This document shows positions 1 through 7,520 of a stretch of DNA of 64,000 bases, piece by piece (position 1 is the first letter of the stretch; each line of letters starts with the position of its first letter). Under the pieces are notes generated by a model. That model searched no databases, was not told the DNA's origin, and was given only the letters and a program-made list of their open reading frames with translations. Position numbers and translations under genes: made by a program. Origin of the DNA: Neisseria mucosa (GTDB lineage: Bacteria; Pseudomonadota; Gammaproteobacteria; Burkholderiales; Neisseriaceae); contig NZ_POWX01000004.1 in the NCBI RefSeq assembly GCF_003044445.1, forward strand, positions 105,817-169,816, given 5' to 3'.

Positions 1-598
1 CGGGGCCGGCTGCGGTGCCGATGATGTAGAACGTATCGTCCACGCGGGCGACCCATTCGCGCATGGCTTCATTCATCGCGTCTTTCAGCGTGCGGCTGCC
101 GCTGTCGACACTGACCACGTTTGCGCCCAATAATTTCATGCGGAACACGTTGGGCATTTGACGCTGGATGTCGTCCGCGCCCATGTACACGTCGCAAGTC
201 ATGCCGAAGCGGGCGGCGACGGTGGCGGAAGCCACGCCGTGTTGACCCGCGCCGGTTTCGGCGATGACGCGTTTTTTGCCCATGCGGCGGGCAAGCAATG
301 CCTGACCGATGGTGTTGTTTACCTTGTGTGCGCCGGTATGGTTCAAGTCTTCGCGTTTCAACCAGATTTGCGCGCCGCCCAAATGCTCGGACAATCGCGC
401 GGCATGGTAAACGGGGCTGGGGCGGCCGACGTAGTGTTTCAAATCGCGGTGGAACTCTTCCCAAAACGACGGGTCGTTTTTCGCTGCTTTATAGGCATCC
501 GCCAGCTCTTGTAAGGCGGGAATCAGGGTTTCGGAGACATAAAGTCCGCCGTGTTCGCCGAAAAAGCCCTTCTCGTCGGGCGCTTGGTAGTTTTTCAT
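1..598 (-). CDS. trpB: Tryptophan synthase beta chain, N-terminal half (cut by window edge)
   Basis: This is the start of the PLP enzyme that condenses indole with serine to form tryptophan in the cytoplasm. About 199 of the usual 400 residues are inside the window. The PLP-binding lysine lies in HTGAHKVNNT (Lys92), preceded by the family block LKREDLNHTG near residues 80-89, and followed by AETGAGQHGVA. The ATG at 596-598 begins MKNYQAPDEKGFFGEHGG, a normal TrpB start. The C-terminal half lies beyond base 1. The gene upstream in the same direction is the fumarase, separated by two uptake-sequence hairpins, so it is probably transcribed alone. The identification is secure. Confidence 0.97.
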   Translation of the reverse strand, partial: MKNYQAPDEKGFFGEHGGLYVSETLIPALQELADAYKAAKNDPSFWEEFHRDLKHYVGRPSPVYHAARLSEHLGGAQIWLKREDLNHTGAHKVNNTIGQALLARRMGKKRVIAETGAGQHGVASATVAARFGMTCDVYMGADDIQRQMPNVFRMKLLGANVVSVDSGSRTLKDAMNEAMREWVARVDDTFYIIGTAAGP

Positions 599-621
599 CG
601 GATTTCTTCCTTGTCTGTTTT

Positions 622-658
622 TTCAGACGACCTCTCGGTTTAAGAAGGTCGTCTGAAA
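622..658. terminator. Inverted uptake-sequence pair
   Basis: TTTCAGACGACCT and its reverse complement face each other around a short loop between trpB and the fumarase gene. It can form a hairpin on either strand. It sits upstream of trpB, so it may act on read-through from the fumarase side. Confidence 0.5.
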
Positions 659-756
659 GGGAAAATTGTCAGCAATTATAGCGGTTTTTTACGCTTTGTC
701 GCAGGGTTTTGCCGGAATACGGATGCCGGTTTTACGTCATTGAAACCGTATTAGCC

Positions 757-802
757 AAAAGGTCGTCTGAAAACCCTGTTTCAAGTTTTCAGACGACCTT
801 TT
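757..802 (-). terminator. Terminator of the fumarase gene (uptake-sequence hairpin)
   Basis: A perfect 17-base stem (757-773 with 786-802) made of two inverted AAAAGGTCGTCTGAAAA copies ends in a T run on the minus strand, 19 bases after the fumarase stop. It doubles as a DNA uptake site. Confidence 0.8.
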
Positions 803-820
803 CAACCCAGCATCAAGACA

Positions 821-2344
821 TTAGGACTCGACGGGGATGATGCCGATTTTTGCCTGCCATTTACGTGGGGCGGTGGCGTGGATGGACTCGCCTTTGCTGT
901 CCACGGCGACGGTTACGGGCATGTCTTTGACTTCAAACTCGTAAACCGCCTCCATGCCCAATTCGGGGAACGCCAATACTTTGGAAGATTTGATGGCTTT
1001 CGCCACGAGATACGCCGCGCCGCCGACTGCCATGAGGTACACGGCTTTGTTGTCGGCAATGGCTTCGCAGGTGGCTGCGCCGCGCTCGGATTTGCCGATC
1101 ATACCCAAGAGGCCGGTTTGTTCGAGCATTTGGCGGGTGAATTTGTCCATGCGGGTGGCGGTGGTCGGACCTGCGGGACCGACAACTTCGTCGCCGACCG
1201 GATCGACGGGGCCGACGTAGTAAATCAGGCGGTTGGTGAAATCGACGGGCAATTCTTCGCCTTTATCGAGCATATCGACGAGACGCTTGTGCGCGGCATC
1301 GCGGCCGGTGAGGATTTTGCCGTTCAGCAGCAATACGTCGCCGGTTTTCCAGCTGGCGACTTCTTCTTTGGTCAGTTTATCGACATCAATGCGTTTGCCG
1401 TTGTCGGGGCTGTAAATCAAATCGGGCCAATCTTCAACGCGCGGCGGAGTCAGTTCGACCGGACCTGAGCCGTCCAATTCGAATTCGACGTGGCGGGTGG
1501 CGGCGCAGTTCGGAATCATGGCAATCGGTTTGGAAGCGGCATGGGTCGGGTAATCGAGGATTTTGACGTCCAACACGGTGGTCAGACCGCCCAAACCTTG
1601 TGCGCCGATGCCCAGCGCGTTGACTTTTTCAAAGAGTTCGAGGCGCAGGGCTTCTGTGGTGGACAATTCTGCGCCTGACGCGGCTTTTTCCTGCAACTCT
1701 TGAATGTCGATGTGGCTCATCAGGGATTCTTTCGCCATCAACACGGCTTTTTCGGGCGTACCACCGATGCCGATGCCCAAAATGCCGGGAGGACACCAGC
1801 CCGCACCCATGGTCGGAATGGTTTTCAACACCCAATCGACGATGTTGTCGGAAGGATTGAGCATGGCGAGTTTGGATTTGTTTTCAGAGCCGCCGCCTTT
1901 TGCCGCGCAGGTTACTTCGACTTTATCGCCCGGCACGATGCTCATATGGATGACGGCGGGGGTGTTGTCTTTGGTGTTTTGACGCTTGCCGGCAGGGTCG
2001 GCGAGAACGGACGCGCGCAGGGTGTTGCCTTCCCAAGTGTAGGCGCGGCGTACGCCTTCGTTAACCATCTCTTCCACGCTCATGTCCGCATCCCATTGGA
2101 CGTTCATGCCGACTTTGAGGAAAACGGTTGCGATACCGGTATCTTGGCAGATGGGGCGGTTGTTTTCCGCACACATACGGCTGTTGACCAAAATCTGCGT
2201 CATCGCGTCTTTAGCGGCGGGATTTTCTTCCTTCTGCCACGCTTTATAGAGCGCGTCAATGTAGTCTTTCGGATGGTAATAGCTAATGAATTGGAAGGCA
2301 TCGCAGATACTTTGGATAAAGTCTTCTTGCTTGATGACGGTCAT
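821..2344 (-). CDS. fumA: Fumarate hydratase, class I (4Fe-4S)
   Basis: This 507-residue protein is the iron-sulfur, oxygen-sensitive fumarase that interconverts fumarate and malate. It matches class I enzymes over the full length (family about 500-550 residues). Cluster ligands are likely in NRPICQDTG, MIPNCAATRH and RGAATCEAI. The ATG at 2344 is preceded by AAAAGGAACATA, a good ribosome site. It is divergent from the fumarate-reductase-type genes starting near 3.2 kb, which suggests that malate entering the cell by the DASS carrier is dehydrated to fumarate for reduction. It could equally serve the TCA cycle. Identification is secure; the physiological link is inference. Confidence 0.95.
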   Translation of the reverse strand: MTVIKQEDFIQSICDAFQFISYYHPKDYIDALYKAWQKEENPAAKDAMTQILVNSRMCAENNRPICQDTGIATVFLKVGMNVQWDADMSVEEMVNEGVRRAYTWEGNTLRASVLADPAGKRQNTKDNTPAVIHMSIVPGDKVEVTCAAKGGGSENKSKLAMLNPSDNIVDWVLKTIPTMGAGWCPPGILGIGIGGTPEKAVLMAKESLMSHIDIQELQEKAASGAELSTTEALRLELFEKVNALGIGAQGLGGLTTVLDVKILDYPTHAASKPIAMIPNCAATRHVEFELDGSGPVELTPPRVEDWPDLIYSPDNGKRIDVDKLTKEEVASWKTGDVLLLNGKILTGRDAAHKRLVDMLDKGEELPVDFTNRLIYYVGPVDPVGDEVVGPAGPTTATRMDKFTRQMLEQTGLLGMIGKSERGAATCEAIADNKAVYLMAVGGAAYLVAKAIKSSKVLAFPELGMEAVYEFEVKDMPVTVAVDSKGESIHATAPRKWQAKIGIIPVES

Positions 2345-3165
2345 GATTATGTTCCTTTTCTCATGGTAGGGAGGGTTTGTTCACTTTTTATAGATGTCGC
2401 TTTTCAGACGACCTTAATCGGTGTAATAGTGCTGTCAATCGCTATGAGCGACAATATAATTTTTATAATTAATTGATTCTTATAGAACTTAATAACCTAT
2501 CATTCCACTCGGATGATGATAACGGATATTGTCGGCAATTTTCACAGACAGAAATAAAACTACAAGCAAACCGATGGTTCAAAGCGTAAGTGGTCGTCTG
2601 AAAACTTCGGCTTCATCGCTGCAACCAAATCTACTAAAACCATAATTTAGAAAATAAACAATTACTTTTCAGACGACCCATCCTTCTTTTTTCAACCATA
2701 CACAAATGTAAAAGCCGTGTCATTCTACCCATGATGATTTTTGATGGAAGTCAAACTTAGTTATTTTTCTGAAATTTTATAACACCATTTGCATTTGCTT
2801 ACACTTCGCAAATTTATCTAATAAATACATAGATATATACTTTTATATCAAATGCTTAATAATGATATTTACTCGTATTTCAAAACGATTTTTAGCAATT
2901 ATTCTTTTATCGTAAGTTTATTTTATCTTACAAAATAACAAGATGGCGTAAAAGTCGTCTGAAAACTGCTGTTTTTTGTTCACAATCCGCCCCTGCTCTG
3001 TCTTTCAAACTCCGCCATCATCAAAAAATCCGAATTCTGATACACTGATAAAAGACAGTCAGACATTGATTTATAAGATATTTCCCAAAAATATCCGCAC
3101 TTTTAAAAATTTGTAATAAAAATACACGCATCCGATTTCCCTATCTCATTCCACAGGACACTACC
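2345..3165. other. 820-base AT-rich intergenic region with uptake sequences
   Basis: No convincing gene is present. The stretch is much richer in A+T than its neighbours. It carries uptake-sequence copies near 2402, 2592 and 2670 and a partial one near 2957. An FNR-like box and a -10 element are listed separately. Nothing else was recognised. Confidence 0.6.
2741..2783 (+). promoter_or_regulatory. Candidate FNR-activated promoter
   Basis: TTGATGGAAGTCAA (2741-2754) matches the FNR consensus TTGAT-N4-ATCAA at 9 of 10 positions. TATAAC at 2778-2783 is a fair -10 element. A start site 6 bases downstream would place the centre of the box at -41.5, the classic class II activator position. It would drive the fumarate-reductase-type genes through a leader of about 375 bases, which is long. 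The site is seen; its function is inference. Confidence 0.4.
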
Positions 3166-3804
3166 ATGAGTGAAAACTTGTTAACCCTGACCATAGACGG
3201 CCACGAGGTCAAAGCCTCCGCCGACTCGTCAATCATTCAGGCCTATGCCCGTGCCGGCAGCGCGATTACCGCCAACGTCGGTTGTATGGGGCAAGGCGTG
3301 TGCGGTTCGTGCCGCTGCATGATCCGCAAGGAAGGCGAGCGCGAAGTAACGACTGCGTTGGCGTGTGAAACCAAAGTCGAAGAAGGGATGCAGGTCAGCT
3401 TCTTGGACTACTTCATTCCCGAGCATATCCAATATTACGACGTGAGCGAGGTCGGCGACGGCTGGAACTGGCTGGACGACACCGCCAAAGCCTTCCCCGA
3501 AGCGCAACACTGCCGTCATTGCGGCGGCTGCAACCGCGCCTGCCCCAAAGGTTTGGAAGTGGAAAACGGCGTGGCGCAAGTGGTATCAGGAGATTTTGGC
3601 GCGGCTGCGCTGACGTTCGACCAATGCGTGATGTGCAACCTCTGCACCCTTTCCTGCCCGGAACACATCCGTCCGAACCACTTAGGCTTGTTCGCCCGCC
3701 GTATGAAAGCTGCGCGCACGCTGCGTCCGGTGGATTTGATGCGCCGCCTGCAAGAAATCGACAGCGGCAAAATGAAAGTCGAATTTGAAGAGGAGGCAAT
3801 GTGA
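3166..3804 (+). CDS. Fumarate reductase/succinate dehydrogenase-type iron-sulfur subunit
   Basis: This 212-residue protein has a plant-ferredoxin-like [2Fe-2S] set (Cys40, Cys46, Cys49, Cys67) and two ferredoxin motifs CxxCxxCxxxCP (Cys116/119/122/126 and Cys154/157/160/164). Classical FrdB/SdhB has one [4Fe-4S] and one [3Fe-4S] motif, so two full [4Fe-4S] sets make this more like TfrB of the soluble thiol:fumarate reductase. It should pass electrons from the NuoF-like partner to the flavoprotein. There is no membrane segment and no membrane-anchor gene nearby. It is followed by AGGAGG and overlaps the next gene by one base. The electron-transfer role is well supported; the substrate pair is inferred. 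Confidence 0.85.
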   Translation: MSENLLTLTIDGHEVKASADSSIIQAYARAGSAITANVGCMGQGVCGSCRCMIRKEGEREVTTALACETKVEEGMQVSFLDYFIPEHIQYYDVSEVGDGWNWLDDTAKAFPEAQHCRHCGGCNRACPKGLEVENGVAQVVSGDFGAAALTFDQCVMCNLCTLSCPEHIRPNHLGLFARRMKAARTLRPVDLMRRLQEIDSGKMKVEFEEEAM

Positions 3805-5432
3805 TGGCGAAAAAAATTCAAGGCATAGACTACGAAACCGCCCTTGCCAACCTGCGTGCTTCCTCATTGGAACTGCGCGGCGACTTGCCGGAAAAAAACG
3901 AATTGTTGAGCCAATTCCACCCCGACTATCAAGCAAATGCGCGCGTCAAACTGCCCATCGGCCCGAACACGGGCGATTACTGCCATCCTGATTTAGCGAA
4001 ACTGCTGATCAGTCATCCGCTGATTGACGACTATGATTTGTCAGGCGCGGAACATTTGAACACCGACGTGCTGGTTATCGGCGGCGGCGGTGCGGGTGCG
4101 GCAGCGGCGTTGTCTGCAACCGAAGCAGGCGCGCGCGTGATTATGGCGAACAAGCTGCGTATCGGCGACAGCAATACCGTAATGGCAGAAGGCGGCATTC
4201 AGGCTGCTGTCGGCGCGGAAGACAGCTTGCAGCAGCACTTTGACGACACCATCAAAGGCGGCCACAACGCAGGCAAAAAAGAATTGGTGGCGCAAATGGT
4301 TACCGACGCGCCGTCCGCTATCCGCTGGCTGATCGGCTTGGGCATGACTTTCGACCTTGCCAAAGGCGCGGACAGCAACGGTATGTTGAGCCGCAAACGT
4401 GCGGGCGGTACAACCGTGCCGCGCATCCTGAGCTACCGCGACTTCACCGGCCTCGAAATGATGCGCGTACTGCGCGAGGCGGTCGAACTCGACGAAAACA
4501 TTACCCAGCTCAACCGCCACCCCGCCATCGAATTATTGTCGGACGAACACGGCCGCTGCGTCGGCGCGATTTTGTACGATTTGGAAAAACGCTCTTTGGT
4601 ATTGGTTCACGCCAAAGCCGTGGTATTGGCAACCGGCGGCAGCGGACGGCTGCATTTGCAGGGTTTCGCCACTTCCAACCACTACGGCGCAACCGCCGAC
4701 GGTCTGGTGATGGCATACCGCATCGGCGCGAAACTGCGCGACATCGATTCCTTCCAATACCATCCGACCGGCGTCGCCCATCCGCCGCACTTGGCAGGCG
4801 CGCTGATTTCCGAAGCCGTGCGTTCCGCAGGCACCAAACTGGTCAACGGCTTGGGCGAACGTTTCGTTGACGAATTACAGCCGCGCGACGTTGTTGCCGC
4901 CGCCATTTTGCGCGAGTGCCGCGAAGGCCGCGGCGTAGTACGCGACGGACAGGTCGGCGTGTTCCTCGACACCCCGCGCCTGATTGAAAACGATCCTGAT
5001 GTATTGAACCGTTTGGTTACGCTCGGCCACGTCGCCCATAAATGCGGCATCGATCCCGCCGTCGAGCCTGTAATGATTCATCCGACCCTGCACTACCAAA
5101 ACGGCGGCGTCGAAATCAACGGCGACGGCGCGACCTGCGTCGAAGGTCTCTATTGCGCCGGCGAAGTAACCGGCGGCATCCACGGCCGCAACCGCTTAAT
5201 GGGCAATGCGCTTCTGGACATCATCAGCTTCGGCCGCCGCGCGGGTAAAGCCGCCGCAAATTGCGGTCTGCCGCTGAAAAAAGTACGCGGCGGTGTCGGA
5301 CACGTCCACGATCTGCAACGCGAAATGACCCGCGCCGGACTAACCAGCGACATCAAAGCCCCCGTTTTATATCCCGACTACGGCAAATTCGATTTGCGCG
5401 AACACGCCGGTTTGCAGGAGCAACAATCATGA
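3804..5432 (+). CDS. Fumarate reductase/succinate dehydrogenase-type flavoprotein (non-covalent FAD predicted)
   Basis: This 542-residue protein is a member of the FrdA/SdhA/aspartate-oxidase family. The dinucleotide-binding motif VIGGGGAGAA starts near residue 91, so there is an unusual 85-90-residue N-terminal extension. Catalytic-type residues remain: HPTG (His320), PRDVV (Arg361), HYQNGG (His430), HGRNRLMGN (Arg464). In FrdA/SdhA the FAD is linked to the His of SHTVAAEGG; here the sequence is SNTVMAEGG, with Asn124 in its place, so FAD should be non-covalent, as in soluble fumarate reductases and aspartate oxidase. ATG 3804 overlaps the previous stop (TGATG); GTG 3801 is an alternative start. 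A dehydrogenase of another acid cannot be excluded. Confidence 0.85.
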   Translation: MAKKIQGIDYETALANLRASSLELRGDLPEKNELLSQFHPDYQANARVKLPIGPNTGDYCHPDLAKLLISHPLIDDYDLSGAEHLNTDVLVIGGGGAGAAAALSATEAGARVIMANKLRIGDSNTVMAEGGIQAAVGAEDSLQQHFDDTIKGGHNAGKKELVAQMVTDAPSAIRWLIGLGMTFDLAKGADSNGMLSRKRAGGTTVPRILSYRDFTGLEMMRVLREAVELDENITQLNRHPAIELLSDEHGRCVGAILYDLEKRSLVLVHAKAVVLATGGSGRLHLQGFATSNHYGATADGLVMAYRIGAKLRDIDSFQYHPTGVAHPPHLAGALISEAVRSAGTKLVNGLGERFVDELQPRDVVAAAILRECREGRGVVRDGQVGVFLDTPRLIENDPDVLNRLVTLGHVAHKCGIDPAVEPVMIHPTLHYQNGGVEINGDGATCVEGLYCAGEVTGGIHGRNRLMGNALLDIISFGRRAGKAAANCGLPLKKVRGGVGHVHDLQREMTRAGLTSDIKAPVLYPDYGKFDLREHAGLQEQQS

Positions 5433-6682
5433 ACCAAGCCAATCAAAACTTACTGCACCCGTCCCGCCAAGTCGGCGCGGATTTGGCCGCGTGGCGCAAA
5501 GTCGGCGGCGGCGAAGGCCTGCTGGCGGCGCTTGCCGATCCTCAAAGCATCGTTTCCAAGCTGCAAGACGCCAACCTCTGCGGCATGGGCGGCGCAGGTT
5601 TCCCGACCTGGCGCAAATGGGAGGCGGCCGTTGCCGCAGAAAGCAAACACGGCGACAAATACGTCGTCTGCAACGCCAACGAAGACGAACCGGGTACGTT
5701 CAAAGACCGCGTACTGCTGGCGAAAACGCCGCACCAAGTCATCGAGGGCGTACTGATTGCCGCCGTCGCCTGCCGCGCCAACAAAGCGATTATGTACGTC
5801 AACCCGCACCAGACCGAATCCGTCGCCTCCATCGTACCCGCCATCGAGCAATGGAAAAAAAGCGATTTGTTCATCCGCATCGAAAACTATCTGGGCAAAC
5901 CTTTAGACCTGAAATTGGTCGAAACTTCAGGCCGCTACATCGGCGGCGAAGAAACCGCCGTGATTTCATGGTTGGAAGGCGGTTTCCCGTTCCCGCGCCG
6001 CAAGCCGCCGTTCCCTGCCGAAAGCGGCGTAGCAGGTGAACCGACCTTAATCAACAACACCGAAACCTTCGCCAACATCCCGCAAATCCTTGCCAAAGGC
6101 GCGGAATGGTACAAATCGCTGGGCCTGGGCGATGCCGCAGGCACGAAACTCTACTCGCTCTCCGGCGACGTATTGAATCCGGGCCTGTACGAACTGCCGA
6201 TGGGTACGACCCTGCAATCGCTGATTTTCGACCACGGCGGCGGTATGCTCGAAGGACGGACGTTTAAAGCCGTCTTCACCGGTGGCCCGTCAAACACGCT
6301 CCTGACCGTCAAAGATTTGGATGTGCCTTTGGACTTCGTGTCCGTGCGCGAACGCAAATCCAGCCTCGGCACGGGCGCGATGATTGTGATTTCCGAAGGA
6401 ACCAGCGTCGTGCGCAAAGTGGCTGAGTATGTGGAATTTTTTGCCTCCAACTCATGCGGACAATGCCCGCCGTGCAAAGGCGGCACCTTCCAACTTTCAC
6501 GCCTGCTCAACCGCGTGGATACCGGCATCGGCACTTCAGACGACCTCCGCGCCCTGCAAAGCCTGTGCCAACTGCTGCCCCGAAGCGGCCGCTGCGGCCT
6601 GATTGACGGCGCGGTTACCGTGTTGCAAAGCTCGCTGCGTACCTTCCCCGAAGAGTACGGACTGCCGGCGGAGCAGGATTAA
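5429..6682 (+). CDS. NuoF-like NADH-binding flavoprotein (51 kDa type)
   Basis: This 417-residue protein resembles the NADH-, FMN- and [4Fe-4S]-binding subunit of complex I and NAD-linked hydrogenases. Visible motifs are CGMGGAGFPT (residues 51-60, NADH), CNANEDEPGTFKDR (81-94, FMN), YIGGEETA, and near the C-terminus CGQCPPCKGG plus a later Cys for the [4Fe-4S] cluster. The ATG overlaps the flavoprotein stop (ATGA, 5429-5432), indicating translational coupling. No NuoE-like gene and no other complex I genes adjoin it. The arrangement implies NADH as donor to the Fe-S and FAD subunits. Fold assignment is strong; its role in the proposed complex is inference. Confidence 0.88.
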   Translation: MNQANQNLLHPSRQVGADLAAWRKVGGGEGLLAALADPQSIVSKLQDANLCGMGGAGFPTWRKWEAAVAAESKHGDKYVVCNANEDEPGTFKDRVLLAKTPHQVIEGVLIAAVACRANKAIMYVNPHQTESVASIVPAIEQWKKSDLFIRIENYLGKPLDLKLVETSGRYIGGEETAVISWLEGGFPFPRRKPPFPAESGVAGEPTLINNTETFANIPQILAKGAEWYKSLGLGDAAGTKLYSLSGDVLNPGLYELPMGTTLQSLIFDHGGGMLEGRTFKAVFTGGPSNTLLTVKDLDVPLDFVSVRERKSSLGTGAMIVISEGTSVVRKVAEYVEFFASNSCGQCPPCKGGTFQLSRLLNRVDTGIGTSDDLRALQSLCQLLPRSGRCGLIDGAVTVLQSSLRTFPEEYGLPAEQD

Positions 6683-6694
6683 TCCGATACGGCG

Positions 6695-6732
6695 TTTCAG
6701 ACGACCTTTTCTATATAGGAGGTCGTCTGAAA
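6695..6732 (+). terminator. Inverted uptake-sequence pair after the NuoF-like gene
   Basis: TTTCAGACGACCT and AGGTCGTCTGAAA are inverted around a 12-base loop, starting 13 bases after the stop. No clear T run follows on the plus strand, so it is a weak terminator at best. Confidence 0.5.
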
Positions 6733-6825
6733 AATGCTCGTAGGTTGGGATATGAACCAACATGATGATTAGGGTTTCAGTATTTGTTGGGTTTCACAAC
6801 CGAACCTACTAAATCTGAGGTTTTT

Positions 6826-7480
6826 CCCTCTCCCTAACCCTCTCCCACGGGGAGAGGGGACGGATTACAGAAAATCCATAATAGTTGATTTCAGCGCCAT
6901 TATTCCCTCTCCCCGCAGGAGAGGGGACAGATTGCAGAAAATCCGATAATAGTTGATTTTCAGCGCCATTATCCCCTCTCCCCGTGGGAGAGGGTTAGGG
7001 AGAGGGCAAAACGCAATAACCTAAAAAACGTCGTCTGAAAAAGATGGCAACAAAAAATACGCATTACCCAAACACTCAAAAGAAAAACATAAAAAATAAC
7101 TGCTGCCAAATACGTTTCAGACGACCTCCCCCACCAAAACGGGCACACGTCGTCTGACTAAAACTTACCGGAAGATTTGCCATCAAGGAAAACGATACGG
7201 TGCATCCTGAGATTTTACCCTCTCCCTAACCCTCTCCCGCGGGGAGAGGGGACAGATTGCAGAAAATTTGATAAAGGTTGATTTTCAGCGCCATTATTCC
7301 CTCTCCCCGTGGGAGAGGGTTAGGGAGAGGGCAAAACGTAAAACTCAAGAAACGTCGTCTGAAAAAGATGGCAACACAAACACGCACTACCCAAACCACC
7401 AAAAGAAAAACATAAAAAACAACTGCTGCCAAATACGTTTCAGACGACCTCTCCCCACCAAAACGGACACACGTCGTCTG
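6826..7480. repeat. Tandemly duplicated block with CCCTCTCCC hairpins
   Basis: The 840-base gap between the NuoF-like gene and the carrier gene holds no gene. Segment 6905-7157 is repeated with few differences at 7218-7480. Each copy carries palindromic GGGAGAGGGTTAGGGAGAGGG-type hairpins (6826-6860, 6905-6926, 6973-7006, 7218-7252, 7299-7331), a CAGCGCCATTAT phrase, a run of A-rich sequence and flanking uptake sequences. A related hairpin occurs at 31556-31590. It looks like a repeat-element cluster that grew by local duplication. Confidence 0.8.
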
Positions 7481-7520
7481 AAATCCGATTTCCCCGATAC
7501 CTCAAACTAGGAGACTCAAC

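Noticed and set aside
1700..2476. 258-residue open frame on the plus strand opposite fumarase
   Set aside because: It is antisense to a secure gene, has composition of a mirrored GC-rich frame and no family features.
6826..7480. CRISPR-like array
   Set aside because: Repeats are hairpins of varying length with unequal spacing, not constant repeats with unique spacers; no cas genes are present.
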